A stretch of 64,000 nt of DNA from Xiphias gladius (lineage: Eukaryota; Chordata; Actinopteri; Istiophoriformes; Xiphiidae). The DNA lies in the NCBI RefSeq assembly GCF_016859285.1, contig NC_053421.1, positions 5,230,100 to 5,294,099 on the forward strand. The letters are read 5' to 3'. The notes below the pieces were generated by a model. It saw only the letters and a program-made list of their open reading frames with translations, ran no database searches and was not told where the DNA came from. Shown here one piece after another: positions 21,452 through 40,329 of the stretch; within the stretch, counting starts at the first letter, position 1, and every line of letters begins with the position of its first letter. Position numbers and translations under genes: made by a program.

Positions 21452-24350
21452 GCCAGACCCCCACAGGCATCCCTGTCTGCCTGCCATTGTCCCGGCTCAT
21501 TTCATCATGATCATCAACACTGAGACCACCTCACTATCATCATTGTCGTCCAACTCTCTCCATCTTTTTTCTATTTAGGTGTCTCAACATTCATCTTTCT
21601 CCTATCGGTTTACTGTTTCCTCTTTTGTAGTAACTGTGGGGAAAGGGAATGGGGAGTGAGGGTAGGTTTTAAATTGTTTGGTGGGAGGGTCCATTTGGAA
21701 GGGTTAAGTGTATTTTGGGTTGGTTGCCTGTCTGCTGACCTCTTTGTGTGTGGGAGCAATAGGGGTGTCGTAATATTAGGGTGGTGGGTGAGAGGGCAAG
21801 TTCTTGACTCATGAAACATGCAGCAGGTTGAGTTTTTAGAGTCAGACAACAGGTTATACTGTATGTATTCTATTCATATTAATGGTCTTATTCTTGATTA
21901 GCACCATTTTTTGATGACAAACCTGTGGTTTCACAAAATCAGGAGTTGGTTTCTCACACCTGAGCAAACGGCAGCAGCTAATCTGTACTAGGCAAGAAGA
22001 ATGACAGCTGAGGTAAAGACAGTGGAGGAAGCAGTGGGCAATGCTGTAGACAGAGGGCAAGGTTTTGTTGGAACACAAAGGTTACATTCCATTTACTGTC
22101 AGTTGCTCAACTTTCTATTCTACTTTGTTCTGTTTTTGGGTGATCTGCTTTTGTATTTCTATGTATCACTTATGAGGTATAGAAAACTTTGAAGAACAAA
22201 AGAGCACACAAGCTTGTTATTGTTGCTGTTTTGTATGAGCACAGCAGTAAAAAATCCCACATGCTTATCTAGTTACTGCTTTTTCAAATTAAGATTTCTA
22301 TTCGTTTTGTCTTTATTCTCCTTTTTTCTTTCAGTATTTGCCTAAACTGCATGTTGGTAAGAAGTAGTTTGTGGAGATGTAAGGAAGGTTGTTGTCTGGC
22401 TGGCTAATTTTGTTCATGTCTTTGGAATTTTCATACAGAACACCCAAGCCTAACTGTTATTTGGGGGGTAATGTGTAATTTCATGTAAGTGGAATTAAAA
22501 AAAAAAAAACCCAACAACTTTAGAGTTTCAACTTTTTTAGGTGATACACTGGAAGTTCCAAATGTTCTAACAGTCTTAGAATTTTTTTGTTTTAACATTT
22601 ATATGATCCAAAATCATCTATAATGCATGTTAATGAATTTCAACTCTCGGGCGTGGTTATCCTACCTCAAACACCAGTGAGTTTGGCTATATTTGGGTTG
22701 TACATTTAGCAACCATTTTAACTCAAATGCTCTATTTTCTGTGAATTGCTGTGCAAGTGTAAATGAGTGATACTAAGGTGGAGGCTGGGAGCAGAGGAGA
22801 CCCACAGAAAGTCCTCCCCTTCTTAGTACACACCAATTTTATTCAGTGACTCCAATGCAAATATTCCGCTGTTGTCAATGAGGCCTTTTGTTTCTTTGAA
22901 ACACATCCTCCATGAATTACATCATGCAGACTTGTTCTTGGAGGAATAACCAAACATTTCCTTGTACCCAGGAAAATATATAAACTACAGTACGGGCACA
23001 CAGTCCACGCCCTTGAATACACTGGGCCTTTGGAGACTGTAGGCATGGAAAGTCTACTGCTGCAAAATCTCATCCACATTCAGAAGGCAAAGCTAATCAA
23101 AGAACACTGAGCGGAGCAATAGGGTGAAGACATAAGGAACAACCATATCAGAGGCCTCAAGCAGAACCCTCATTTCTCGTTCCACAATGAAGAAGCCAGC
23201 CAGTCAGTCTGCTTCATTGCCACTGCTTGAATGAGCCGTTACAGGAAGGGAAACTTTGAAAACCGTTTCCGTCTACACAGTCCTCTCTGAGAATCTGCCC
23301 AGCTGCCTTGGACAGTACCTGGGAGGAGGGCACTGCAAGGCTACCGCAGAGGAACGTTGAGCTGCAGTGACATCTCTTACTCCCAACCCATGGCTGAACA
23401 CAAGTACAGTAACAGCATATTCTCTGCAGAAAACTCCCAGCAGGCTTTGCTCTCAGTCAGCACACGAGTGTAACCAAATGATAACACATTCAACTATGTC
23501 CTCTGGGTGATGTAGAATGGTCTGTTAACTACAGTCATAGTGACCACATAATAGATAGGTTATGGCTATATTGTATTTCGGAAGGACCTGTCAGAATCCT
23601 CCAAAACAAGGTTGTGTCCATTAAAAAACAATGGCTGTAGAATGTAGCATGTAGTCGTGTACGTTTTGCATTTTAATTATTTGTAAGGCAAACATGCAAT
23701 ATTTACCATTACCATCACTATCGGGTTCATCAATAAGAATAGATGATGGTCTTAACATTAAAAGGATCAAGTTCATCCAGTGATCCTTTTTATTAGACTA
23801 CATAGGAATAGCGTTTCCTTGATACAATTTTTAACCCTGCAATATTTCTGTAGGCTAACTCTTTCATTGTCCTACAGTAGCCCTAAATCAAATATTTGCA
23901 GGCAGCACCACTTGATTCTTAAGTGTCCATAAACTTAAAGGAAGGATGTGATATTCGGAAGAGCTGGCTTTAGGCGCCGACGGTGGTACTCCCTTTTATT
24001 TCAGTCAAGTTGAGTGTCAAGCATTAAATGTAAGCTGTCAAGCCAAAGTGGCCTTAAATATGTACTGGAAACACTATTGGATTCATAAATGTCCACAGAA
24101 AAAATGCAATCCTCGGAAGATCAATAGCAACAGTTCTTTCATTTACAACGCTTATGAAGACAAGATGGTAATTTCATAGTTTTGCTGTCACAGAGAAACG
24201 TGGTAATGGGCGCATAATACAGTTAAAAGCAAGAGAGCTCAGAGTAGTAGATGTCTAAAGCTGTTGGACATCGAAACATTTCTTATGTGCTGAAATAGCA
24301 GACTGGAGCTGAGCCATCGCAATTTATCCGTACTAGACGAATTAAATCAA
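21452..24350 (+). other. ywhaz 3' UTR and intergenic spacer
   Basis: No coding sequence is supported. The ywhaz 3' UTR begins at 21452. No AATAAA with good context was found in the next 2 kb. An ATTAAA followed by a run of A at about 22494-22510 is one possible end but could be an ordinary A-tract. Confidence 0.45.
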
Positions 24351-24358
24351 ATATAAAA

Positions 24359-24438
24359 TATCGCGAGATGTGTGACGTCAACCTTGGTGGTGAACGCGCA
24401 GTAGTTTCGACTGCAATCGGGAAACAACCTCTACCGAC

Positions 24439-24447
<9 letters not shown>
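24359..24447 (+). promoter_or_regulatory. pabpc1: pabpc1 promoter: CGCG element, CRE and candidate 5'TOP start
   Basis: TATCGCGAGA at 24359-24368 is one base from the TCTCGCGAGA element of housekeeping promoters. TGACGTCA at 24373-24380 is a perfect palindromic CRE. CCTTCCTTTC at 24438-24447 lies about 60 bases downstream and has the form of a 5' terminal oligopyrimidine start, which is expected because PABPC1 mRNA is a known TOP transcript. The transcription start itself is inferred. Confidence 0.55.
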
Positions 24448-30895
<6,448 letters not shown>

Positions 30896-31393
30896 GGTTT
30901 GTGTGGTTGAGTGATTTTATTCTTATTCTTTTATTCTCTTTAAGTTCTTGATAGCACAGATGAAAAGATACAAGTAAATGAACTACAGTTTACATCCTTT
31001 TTTGTTTTACAGATTGAGCATTTTGAAACCTGCTTCACCGATGGAAAAAGAGAAAAAAAAATTAAACATTGAAAAAGCTAAAACTCTGAAAACATCGCAA
31101 AATGATAAATTATTTCTTAAAAAAAGAAGAAAACAATTGACTCTGCCAGGTCTAGGGATGGTTTGACTAGACCTTGATTATAAAAAAAAAAAAAAAATTT
31201 GTTGAAAAAAAAAAAAGCAAAATAGAGAAAATTGAAATTATAAATTTGAATGCATTCCTCTGTTTTATGTCATTTTACTGTGTCAGTGCTCAGAATATCA
31301 GCCATGTTCAGGAAGGTGGTAGCTGAGCGTTTTTGAGAGGTGATTTGTATCGTAAACTACTGGCTGTAATAAATTCTCATTCAAAATATATGC
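30896..31393 (+). other. pabpc1: pabpc1 3' UTR with intron just after the stop
   Basis: A GTTTGT donor begins at 30897, one base after TAA, and a tttttgttttacag acceptor ends at 31012. The last exon then runs 31013 to about 31393. It is very A-rich, and parts (tgcttcaccga, gccaggtctag, gctcagaat) look like the human PABPC1 3' UTR as I remember it. AATAAA is at 31368-31373. Confidence 0.7.
31368..31373 (+). terminator. pabpc1: Poly(A) signal AATAAA of pabpc1
   Basis: A canonical hexamer 475 bases after the stop. Sequence downstream loses resemblance to the known 3' UTR. Confidence 0.75.
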
Positions 31394-31764
31394 CTCTCTG
31401 TTTCATGACTCAGTGTTATTGTCCCCATGAATTTCAATTATCGCAGTAATAGAAGTACACAAAACATTTACACCAGTTTGATATTGTATATGTCTTTACA
31501 GAACACTGTCAGATTTATTTCATTAAACTGCGCTGATTGGGAAGATGTTTTTGTAAGAGTTAATGTTTGTAGTCGCAAGTTATGGTTCATATATTGGCGA
31601 TATGTCAAACCAGGATGGTCTGGGGTCTACACAAATACTAAATATTCACAGAGCAGTTGTCTTCCACCAGGTCAGTTGCTTTCGGTGACAGTTAATCCCT
31701 CCAAGACACAGGACCTTGTGCAATGTCTTGGAACTGACAAAGTGAAGGTGTCAAGAGAAGAGCC

Positions 31765-31830
31765 TGACTGATATATTGGTTGGCCAATATTGAGCTATCT
31801 CAGATATTGGTGTCAGCATGTATGTTGTCT
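31765..31830. repeat. End fragment of a dispersed repeat (tggccaatat type)
   Basis: The string 'gcctgactgatatattgg' followed by 'ttggccaatattgagc' matches one end of a high-copy fish repeat known to me only as a sequence. A fragment resembling its other end lies at about 45840-45907. Confidence 0.4.
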
Positions 31831-31949
31831 TATCTGCACTGATTTTAAACTTTGTTTTTTTGTGTGTGGGTTTTTTTTATTTTTTTTAAATGTGTTCCAT
31901 CATGGTGGTGTATGGTGTATTTATGCTAAAAAAATTTCAAAAACATCCA

Positions 31950-32375
31950 CTGATCGGCAGGTCTGCAGACGGAAACCTTTTTGATGAGTGGTCAGATTGA
32001 GTATTGTTGCTGACCATGTGCCTCCCTTCATGGCCACAATTCACCATCTTCTAATGGCTGCTTCCAGCATGATAATGTACCATGTCACAAAGCAACAGTC
32101 TCCAACTGGTTTCATCAACATGACAGCTCAGTGTACAGTGAATCCAGTAGAACCCCTTTGGGATGTGGTACAGCAGGAGATTTGCATCATGAATGTGCAG
32201 CTGAAAAACCTGCAGAAATGATGTGATGCAGTCACGTCAACATGGAGCAGAATCTCAAAGGAATGTTTCAAACATCTTGTGGAATCCAGGCCACGAAGAA
32301 CTGAGGCTGGTTTGAGATTAAAGGGAGGCCCTACCCAGTGTTAGAACGGTGTTCCTAATAAATTGTATGGTGATT
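31950..32375 (+). mobile_element. Tc1-like transposon, internally deleted
   Basis: The start resembles the N-terminal untranslated/coding part of a Tc1-like element (ggcaggtctgcagacggaaa). At about 32005 it jumps straight to the transposase C-terminal half: LSIVADHVPPFMATIHH, then PLWDVVQQEICIMNVQLKNL. The end (gtgttcctaataaattg) matches the terminal repeat of that family. Frameshifts are present. No complete transposase remains. Confidence 0.75.
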
Positions 32376-32704
32376 ATATATATTTATGATGTAAGGGATA
32401 TGATTTCTGAGACATGAGTGAGCTTATAGCCTTATAGCTTGTCTTTAATGAATACATTGTGCTCTAATATGCACAATGTTTGATGTAATCCATAAATTTT
32501 TTCTTCATGCTTGGTAGTTTAACTTACTTTGATCTCTCAGGCTTAGTAATACAGTTTATTAATGATATTTATGAAGGACTGTTTATTTCGCCTGATGATT
32601 GGTTTTACGGCTGTTTAGCCAGTTGCTATGCACAGAGAAGCATTTGAAGCCCCGTGGCTTGAAGATGACATCAGGCATTATTCTGTTTACCCTTGATTGG
32701 TATA

Positions 32705-32768
32705 CAGAATATATCTATATATCTATATATATACATATCTATATATATAGATATGTATATATATAATT
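32705..32768. repeat. (TA)n-rich tract with perfect palindrome
   Basis: An alternating AT tract contains a perfect 42-base palindrome at 32724-32765, centred on the TATATATA between two ATCT/AGAT blocks. Confidence 0.9.
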
Positions 32769-32931
32769 TTACAACATAGCGAATATTTTAGATAAAAGTA
32801 GAAAACAGAAAATACAAGGCAAACACTGGAAATCTGTGAAACGTGTATTTCCTTTTTACGTTATACATAGACATCAAGGTAGCAATAAAAATAGTTTGTA
32901 CTTATGTTTTCAGTCAATTACTTAATAATGA

Positions 32932-32962
<31 letters not shown>
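32932..32962. repeat. (ATT)n microsatellite
   Basis: About ten uninterrupted ATT units. Confidence 0.95.
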
Positions 32963-32964
<2 letters not shown>

Positions 32965-33075
32965 CATCTGTTTAACAAGTTACATATGAGCTCTTTTGTA
33001 ACGGAAACGTGACAGAAACCAAAAAACCTGGACCATCAGGCAGAGACCATTAGGCTTATTGAACTATGGTCAAAA

Positions 33076-33336
33076 TCTCGCGATGCGATTTGAATTTCTG
33101 AGCTAGAACGAGAACAGTGAACAACGGAGCGAGCTCCGTAGGAGCTGTTGTCGTTCGAAACGGAACGGATAGGTGGGACCTAAGACAGGAAAATAAGTGC
33201 TAGTAGCAGTGGGGACGTAATTTGCGGCACTGCAGCGGGGTGACTGATTACTGAACTTAAAATCGTTTTTGGAAAGCAGAACGATTTCTTTCTTCTTTGT
33301 TACTGTCTCCGGAACAATTGTCAGTAGCAACAGACG
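33076..33336 (+). promoter_or_regulatory. rnf19a: Predicted rnf19a promoter and non-coding first exon
   Basis: This is the only CpG-rich, repeat-free segment between pabpc1 and the first rnf19a coding exon. TCTCGCGA at 33076-33083 is the core of the CGCG promoter element. About 250 bases later AACAGACG is followed by GTACGT at 33337, a usable donor. The rnf19a coding exon at 51482 begins with an acceptor and so needs an upstream exon. Linking the two across 18 kb is an inference. Confidence 0.45.
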
Positions 33337-36300
33337 GTACGTTCTCATCGTTTCTAGCTAACCTTGCTAGCCAGCTGCTAACGCTCGTTGTGTTTGGTAC
33401 TTAGCTGGCTGGTATTCTGGATACCTTCAGTCAGGCAAGCTGAGACCTATGGAACATTTCTACTGGTTCATAACCAATTATATTTTGCTAACGTCATGTG
33501 TCCTATTTTCTGTTTGGACGTGTACCAGATAGTGATAATTTGTTAGGTAACGTAAAGTGGCATTAAACACAGTTAACTACGTAGCTAACCTAGCTATCAG
33601 TCTAACGTTATAGAGAAGTCGAAGTCAAGTAACAGTACAAAACCTTGGCATTATCATAACCCTTTAAATTATAACAAATGTTGGGACTTGTAGCCAATAC
33701 CAATATATGAATCGCTTGACTTTAGTTTGTAGCCAATTGAAGACGTTGAGTTGTATTTAATCAGCGTCAAGTACTTCAGCAGTGTGTTCAACTTGGGCAG
33801 CGGGGCTGGTTTGCTAATGACTGCCATGACATGATAAAATCAGAAAGCAGCAACAGAAAAAAGTTTTAATTTCTGAGAATTAAACTAAAATGTAAAACAG
33901 GGATATGTGTCAGTGATTAATATGAGAAGTCTCTCAGTTGGGTAGCCAGGTCTTTAATCTCCCTCCCGGATTTTTTTTTTTTTTTTTGACAAATGGAACA
34001 GTTGGTAAGAGTTTGCTTTGCACATCTTATTCTTCTGTATTGTTGGGTTTTTTTTCAGGAGTTACAAAGACAATTTTGTCACAACCTGGGATGCTTCTTG
34101 TAATACTTGCCAATCCAAGATAAAGATGGAGACCACTGCTCACTTAAATAAAAAACACACATAATACAAATATGGATATAGCTTAGGGGTAATGAAGACT
34201 AGACATATTACTTGCAAAGGCTATGAATTAGCAACTGATAACAGCAGATCTCGATCAGCAGGAGAAGAACCAACATGGTCCTTGGGTCAATCTGATCAGC
34301 TTTGTGATATATCTTATAAATGGAAGTTGGATATTTGTATGCCAGGGAGGCACACATACAAATGAAGCTGCAGTTCTTGTGCCATTAATCAGCCTCTGCT
34401 TAAATCTGGAATCTTAAGTTAGAGCACATCTTATTCAGTATGCAGGTGAAGTATTCAGAAAATGTCTGGCTCAGCTACCATTGCTAATTAAGTTCCTAAT
34501 CCTAGCCAAGTCTTTCATTATACAATGGTCACTGAGTATGTTTACAAGTAGGGCAATGTGTGGGAGACCTCAGTTTTAGTCTTTATGGGAATATTTGTAT
34601 AGTAATACTCAGTGTAGACATCACATACTTGAGTTTCGTTAGCCTATAATTGGCTATACCATGTTTGTTAATAAGTCATTGTGAACTGTGCTATTATAGT
34701 AATTATATACGTTGTGAAGCAGAGTAGAAGTTGTCTTAGTTCCCCAGCTGCCTGCCTGCGTAGTTCTTCTGCTTGGCTTATCATCCTTGGCTGAAGAAAG
34801 ACCCAACACTCGGGTTATACATTTTGACACACAAGGCAGCTGCCCTGTCATCGTTGTTTGCTGGTAGTGGCAAGGCAGTATATCAGAAATCGGGAGGGAT
34901 TATGCAGCCACAAGCTGTAATACTCTGGGTTCTCTTTATTGTGGGGACCAAAGCATAGTCCACATACTTTTGAGCTAAGTTAAGAAATGAGCCAGAATAA
35001 AAGCAAAGAATGCCAGAATGCATTTCTCCCACGGTCATTTAGTCAAGGATGTAAAGTTTTGCTCTTTTTAGGATATGAGGTGTTTTGAACACACATGTCT
35101 ACTGCTGGGCCTTATAGCTGACAGTGTTATCACAATTGTATTTCAATACTGAAAACATAAATGATGGGAATGGTTTATTAAAACATTTGTAACAAGTACA
35201 TAACCAAAATTCTTGGTATTGTAAAACTGTTAGTTATGATGTAAATTGTTGTTTGTGAGACTTGCTGTGTTCTCTGGTTACTGGATAAATGTGATGTTTT
35301 TTGATTTTCTTCTTGACAGTTTGACAGTTTGACTACCCAGAGTAGCCCACAGTTTAGCAGGTGGCATTTGTGGTATATCTACCAAGTACTGTATATTGTC
35401 CCAAAGATTGTTTGCACTGTTAAAAACTAGTTGCATATGGCAGCAACTAGGTCCTTACATTTTACTGCACCTTTCAGTGGCAAAGCTCTGTCTTAGAGCA
35501 CTTTCTTATCCTTAATGTTTCCAAAGATGTTTCCATGAGCAATGATCCACAGTTTTTGGCCTATCGAGGCAGTTGTAACCTTTTTAGCCTATATCTGGCA
35601 TTGCTCATCTTTGTTGGGATGCTTTTTTGGGCATATTTCAATGAACAGTCTTCAGTTTTAGGTGAAAATGTGAATAACTTCAAGAATGCCAAATCACTGA
35701 TGTGTACATATGTACAATTTGATCATGTTTGATGTACTTTCTCTATACTCTCTGAATTGGCTATCAACTTACTCGTTCACTTTACAATCTTTCTGCCCTT
35801 CTCTATTACATAGTGTGTATTTGTTTACACTGCAAAGAACTGGACAAATGGAACGTGGAAAGAGGTTAAGATTATGCCTTCTATTTGGATGTTTTTTTTG
35901 GGAGCGCTTTTAGAAAGAATGTAATTCTGCTGTATACTTAACCAACAAATGATATTTCATAATTTAGGAGAAAATATGTAGAAAATTATGGCCATTGCTT
36001 TATGGCTCAGCACTACTGACTACTACGGATGACACTCCCCACAAATATTTATTCGGATGAGACCACATGTATTGTGTTTTATGAGTGCTAGAGGCCGACC
36101 TCCGGAGTCATTGGTGTTTGGGTTTCAGAGGCCTACCTAGGCTTTGCAGCATGTTTTCCAGACCTGCGTGTTCTTCCAAAGAAAGGTCATTAGCCCAGCA
36201 TGGCAACCTGACCTGTGTTCTCTGTGTGTTTGTCAGGACCTGTGTGTGATCTGCCTCTCTTGCACTATGGTAAACACAGCTGCAAGGCTAGGTGGTGGCC

Positions 36301-37443
36301 AATGCATCAGGGTGCTGTCATTGATTATGACATGCATCATGGATTATCAGGAACCTTCAAATGTATATTTGATGCATTGAAGTAGGATGGCGGTTTGATC
36401 AGACATACCAACTCCTGAAGTGGTTGGTAGTTTGTCAGGTGTAAATTCATAGATATTTTCTAGTAACAACCTGTATATAATTTCTGAACTCCTCACAAAA
36501 ACAAAGACTTCTGAACTACAATGCAGAAATACTCAGTTACTTAGTACAATGGAGGATCTCACGTCATCAGCCACTATATAGTGCTGCAGATGGTTTCTTT
36601 CATGAGCTTTCATTTGCTGCTCATTACTTTTGCATCAGACTTCACTAAGCCCCACCCCATTAGTTATGTTGTTACAACTGTCAAGCTTTCAATTTTAGTG
36701 TTCAATAATGCAGTGTTCAATGATATCAGTTGCAATTCATAGTAATAGTATTTTCGAAACAATGGGTACTTCATATCAGGCAGAAGTTGCTTGCAGATTG
36801 ACTCAGCTGTAGGTGGCCATTAGTGCTACCTCAGAGTTGGTTGAAACTGTGGTAGACATAATGATTCCATCTGATTTGTTTTGAAAATCTCCAGTACATG
36901 ATCTGTGCAGAAGATTTGGAAACAAAGAAGCAGCTTTGTTTTTGTTTTGCAGGGTAGAGCTAGTTAACCTTAGTATTATAGTATAGTATTATCAGAGTGT
37001 TATTTCTGTCAAATATAACCCTGTTTTGGATGCTTTATAAAAATAAATAAATTAAAAAAAACATTCTTGGACAAGCAACACAGTTGTTTGATTTAGGCTT
37101 AGTTGTTAGTGCAGTACTTTCAAATGTTTCACTTTTGCAAGGGAAAAGAGTGAGGATGCAAACTACATTATGACTTTAGCAGAGCATGAGCGAGCTGCTG
37201 TTACCCTCAAGTCTGATTTAGGGGATTGGTTACCGCATAGTGGATGAGCCAGTTGTGAACAAAGCTTTTTATAATGTAACCTTTAACCCCACAGAATATT
37301 GCAGCTAACTAATGATACACTGTCCCTGGACTCAGACATAATACAAGGTTTTACTACTGTGGGTAGTAAGCAAGTCAGCCAGGCACAGAAAACTGAAAAA
37401 TTGCTGTTACAATATCCCAGATCCCAAAGTGACTTCATCACGT

Positions 37444-37466
37444 CTTTTTTTTTTTTTTTTTTTTTG
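37444..37466. repeat. Poly(T) run
   Basis: About 23 consecutive T. Confidence 0.9.
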
Positions 37467-38654
37467 TCCGACCAACAGTGCCAAACTCAAGAATTTTCAA
37501 TTAACTATAATGTAAAACCAAGAAAAGCAGCAAATCCTAACATTCTTTCACATGGAACTCACATTTCTAGAATCTTTGTTTGAAAAAACACTTAAACAAT
37601 TAATTGATTATCAAAATAAATGGCGATTAATTGTTCATTAATTGACTTCATTAGAGCTCTAGTTAGTGGCTTACGTTAAAATGGATAAATATTCTGTATA
37701 ATTCATTCCTTACACTTGTGCATATAAATTTTTGGTTTTGGAAAGACAAATCAAATTACACCACCCCACTAAGTCTGGCAATAATGAGTATTGCTGTGAC
37801 TGTTGCACACCACTTCAGGATATCGAGGAAATTTCCAAGAAAATTTCATTTTTACTTGACTTAAAACTATGCATTTTCACATTAATTTGGGCCATTATCA
37901 TCACAGTATTGCTAAAAAAAGACAAGAGTTGTTTTTCACTTTTCTGTGAAAATCAACCTGTGTAAGCATAAATGCAGTACAGTCACAGTTGAAGTGTACA
38001 GCCCTGCTCTTACACTGATCTAGTGGCAGATGCTTGTTTGAGCATAGGACAGCAAAGTAGATGGTTAGAAAGATGGCTTTTATACATTAACTGTGGGTTT
38101 TCTGGTACCTGTCTCTATCTCAGATGTTGGTATTAACGGTGTGGCAAAATCTCTCCCACTTAACAAATCTTTATGGTCTTATTTCTCATATTGTTATACC
38201 ACTCCATCCTTACATTTACATATATATTTTTTTGTATCTTTCTTAAGCATTACCAGGGGAAATATATCAAACACTCCCAATTTACCAGTTCATTCCATTC
38301 AAATTCACACCCTCTTCCTGAGCTCTTGGCTCTCTCAGCTGAGCAGAAATGCCAGGATGCTTACCTCATTTCCTCCCCTCTTGAGTGAAGTGGGGGAGGA
38401 AAGGGGGGAAGACTGGGAGGAGGGGGCAGCTGCAGACTGTACTGGCTTTGTTGGGGTTGGAAACTTTTCCTTTTCTTCCCGTCGGCCTGCCTTGCCTGTC
38501 TTTGTACATTCAACAATGCCTTCCCTGTTAAGACTGCCGTTGTTGTGGTTGCTGTTGTTTGCTCTGTTTTTAATCCTTTGTATCTTGAAGGGTCAGAGTC
38601 AAAACACAATGGATGACCAAGTTTTTTGATTATTTGTTGCCGAGAGGCTTTATA

Positions 38655-38711
38655 CACCGATCAGCCACAATATTGAAACCGTTTCCTGGTTTGAATGTTG
38701 TGGCCGACCAC
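38655..38711. mobile_element. Hairpin MITE, about 57 bases
   Basis: CACCGATCAGCCACAATATT is followed after a seven-base loop region by its inverse (GGTTTGAATGTTGTGGCCGA). A TA precedes it. It is an almost complete terminal-repeat dimer with no interior; the same design recurs at 45697. Confidence 0.65.
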
Positions 38712-40329
38712 ACTAGCACAAGGTTAAACCTGTCATTTTAAATACAGCCACTGACCACACCCACAGTGTTGAGCTTGCTCCACACTTTGGTGAAAAGGAG
38801 AGGACACTGTTTGACTTTCATCCCACATCAGTCAATAGCTGCTCAGCTTGCCTGCCAGGAGGTTGCTCTGTGTCTGTTCATGATGCAGTGGAAGCCTCAC
38901 TAATGCAGTGACTGTCCCCAGCCCCATAGAAGCCCAGGAATGTGCATAGAGGCAACATTACACTGGAGACAGGCAGGTCAGGAATGCAGCTGGAGTGATA
39001 CTGACTGGCCGACTAGACTGGCTCAGCTGCTGCATGTTTCACTGTTCACATTTGTCTGTGTGCCAGTCTCACTCTTAGCCTGTCATCACTGTTGTCTCCC
39101 TGCCTGTATACCTATCCCTCTACCAGTCCAACTTTGGATCTAATGTTTTTCAGTTTGTTCCTAGATGTTTCTCTATATCACCATATGTATTTACCTCCTT
39201 GTGTTTTATTTGTGCCTCTTCTATATGTGTTACAGCCGAAATCCTATGAAATAGGATAACAAATTTCACATTGTGCTGTGGCATGACTACCACACCAGAC
39301 AGTAGCTGATGGAGACCTTACAGTGTGTTTGTGGGTGATTTCCTTCGCCCCACTCATATGTAACCCTGCACACACTGCTTACCACTTATGGAAACACAGT
39401 TCACTAGTGAGTCTCTGCTGGCTAACTTTAGACCTAGTAGAATCCCAGCTCTAATTATCAACTGAGGGGAATGATAGGCATTCATCTGCACTGCTGAGTC
39501 ACTCTGGGTGGTCCTCTTCTTTCCGACTCCTAACTAATGAAAGGCGCTGGTTTACTTTCCTTGGTCTAGGAGAGGTGTACCCTTTATAATTTCCCCTTTA
39601 GTTTGGAGTTGATCTGAGCAGGCTTATGTTTAACCGGCATGTCAAAATGGCAGGCAGATAGTCAAGTCTGTTTAACTGATTGCTTGTTTAGTTGGTTTGT
39701 TTTATTTGTATGTAGGTATGAGTCTGTTTTTGAAGGTGTAAGATGTGCTTTTCACGTTGAGCGGACAATGTCAGTCTTTTGCAATATAGGCTCTTGAAAT
39801 GGGTTTTTGTTTGCCCCAAGTGCCTTTTTCTTAGTACAGAAACTGTCATACACATAAGGGGGATTAAATAAACTCTTGGGCCTGTTGTAGTAGTGTTGTT
39901 GCTGAAGCAAGTGTTACACACATTTTATGAATGGCAGATTATGTAGTTTATCACTCAAAGTATATAGAAACTATTATAGAAGGTTTAACTAGCATAACAT
40001 TAATGTGAGACAATATGTTATAGGCAAAACTAAAGATGATAAACCCTGATAAGCTCTAAGGTGACATAACCGTCAGTCAAAATCATATGCTGAGGTGTTG
40101 CTGTGAATGGACATGGTTACATAATTCTTTGCTCTAAAACTAAAAATGTAAAACATGGAAGAAAAACAAACACAGTTGCTCGTGACTTTGTTGTAGACTT
40201 CACAACTGAAGACTCAGTATAAAGGAAAGGAAAGGATGAGAAAGCAAGTTGATTCATTTACATTTTACCCTTTAAACTAAGTAAGAAGTCTAATATATAT
40301 AAATTAATGTCCCACTATATTTGGTGAGT

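Noticed and set aside
22494..22510. ATTAAA plus A-run as the ywhaz poly(A) site
   Set aside because: Genomic A-runs are common here and there is no clear downstream element, so I did not call it.
38093..38629. 178-codon open frame on + strand
   Set aside because: No known domain, low-complexity hydrophobic composition, no splice or promoter context, and it lies inside the presumed rnf19a intron.
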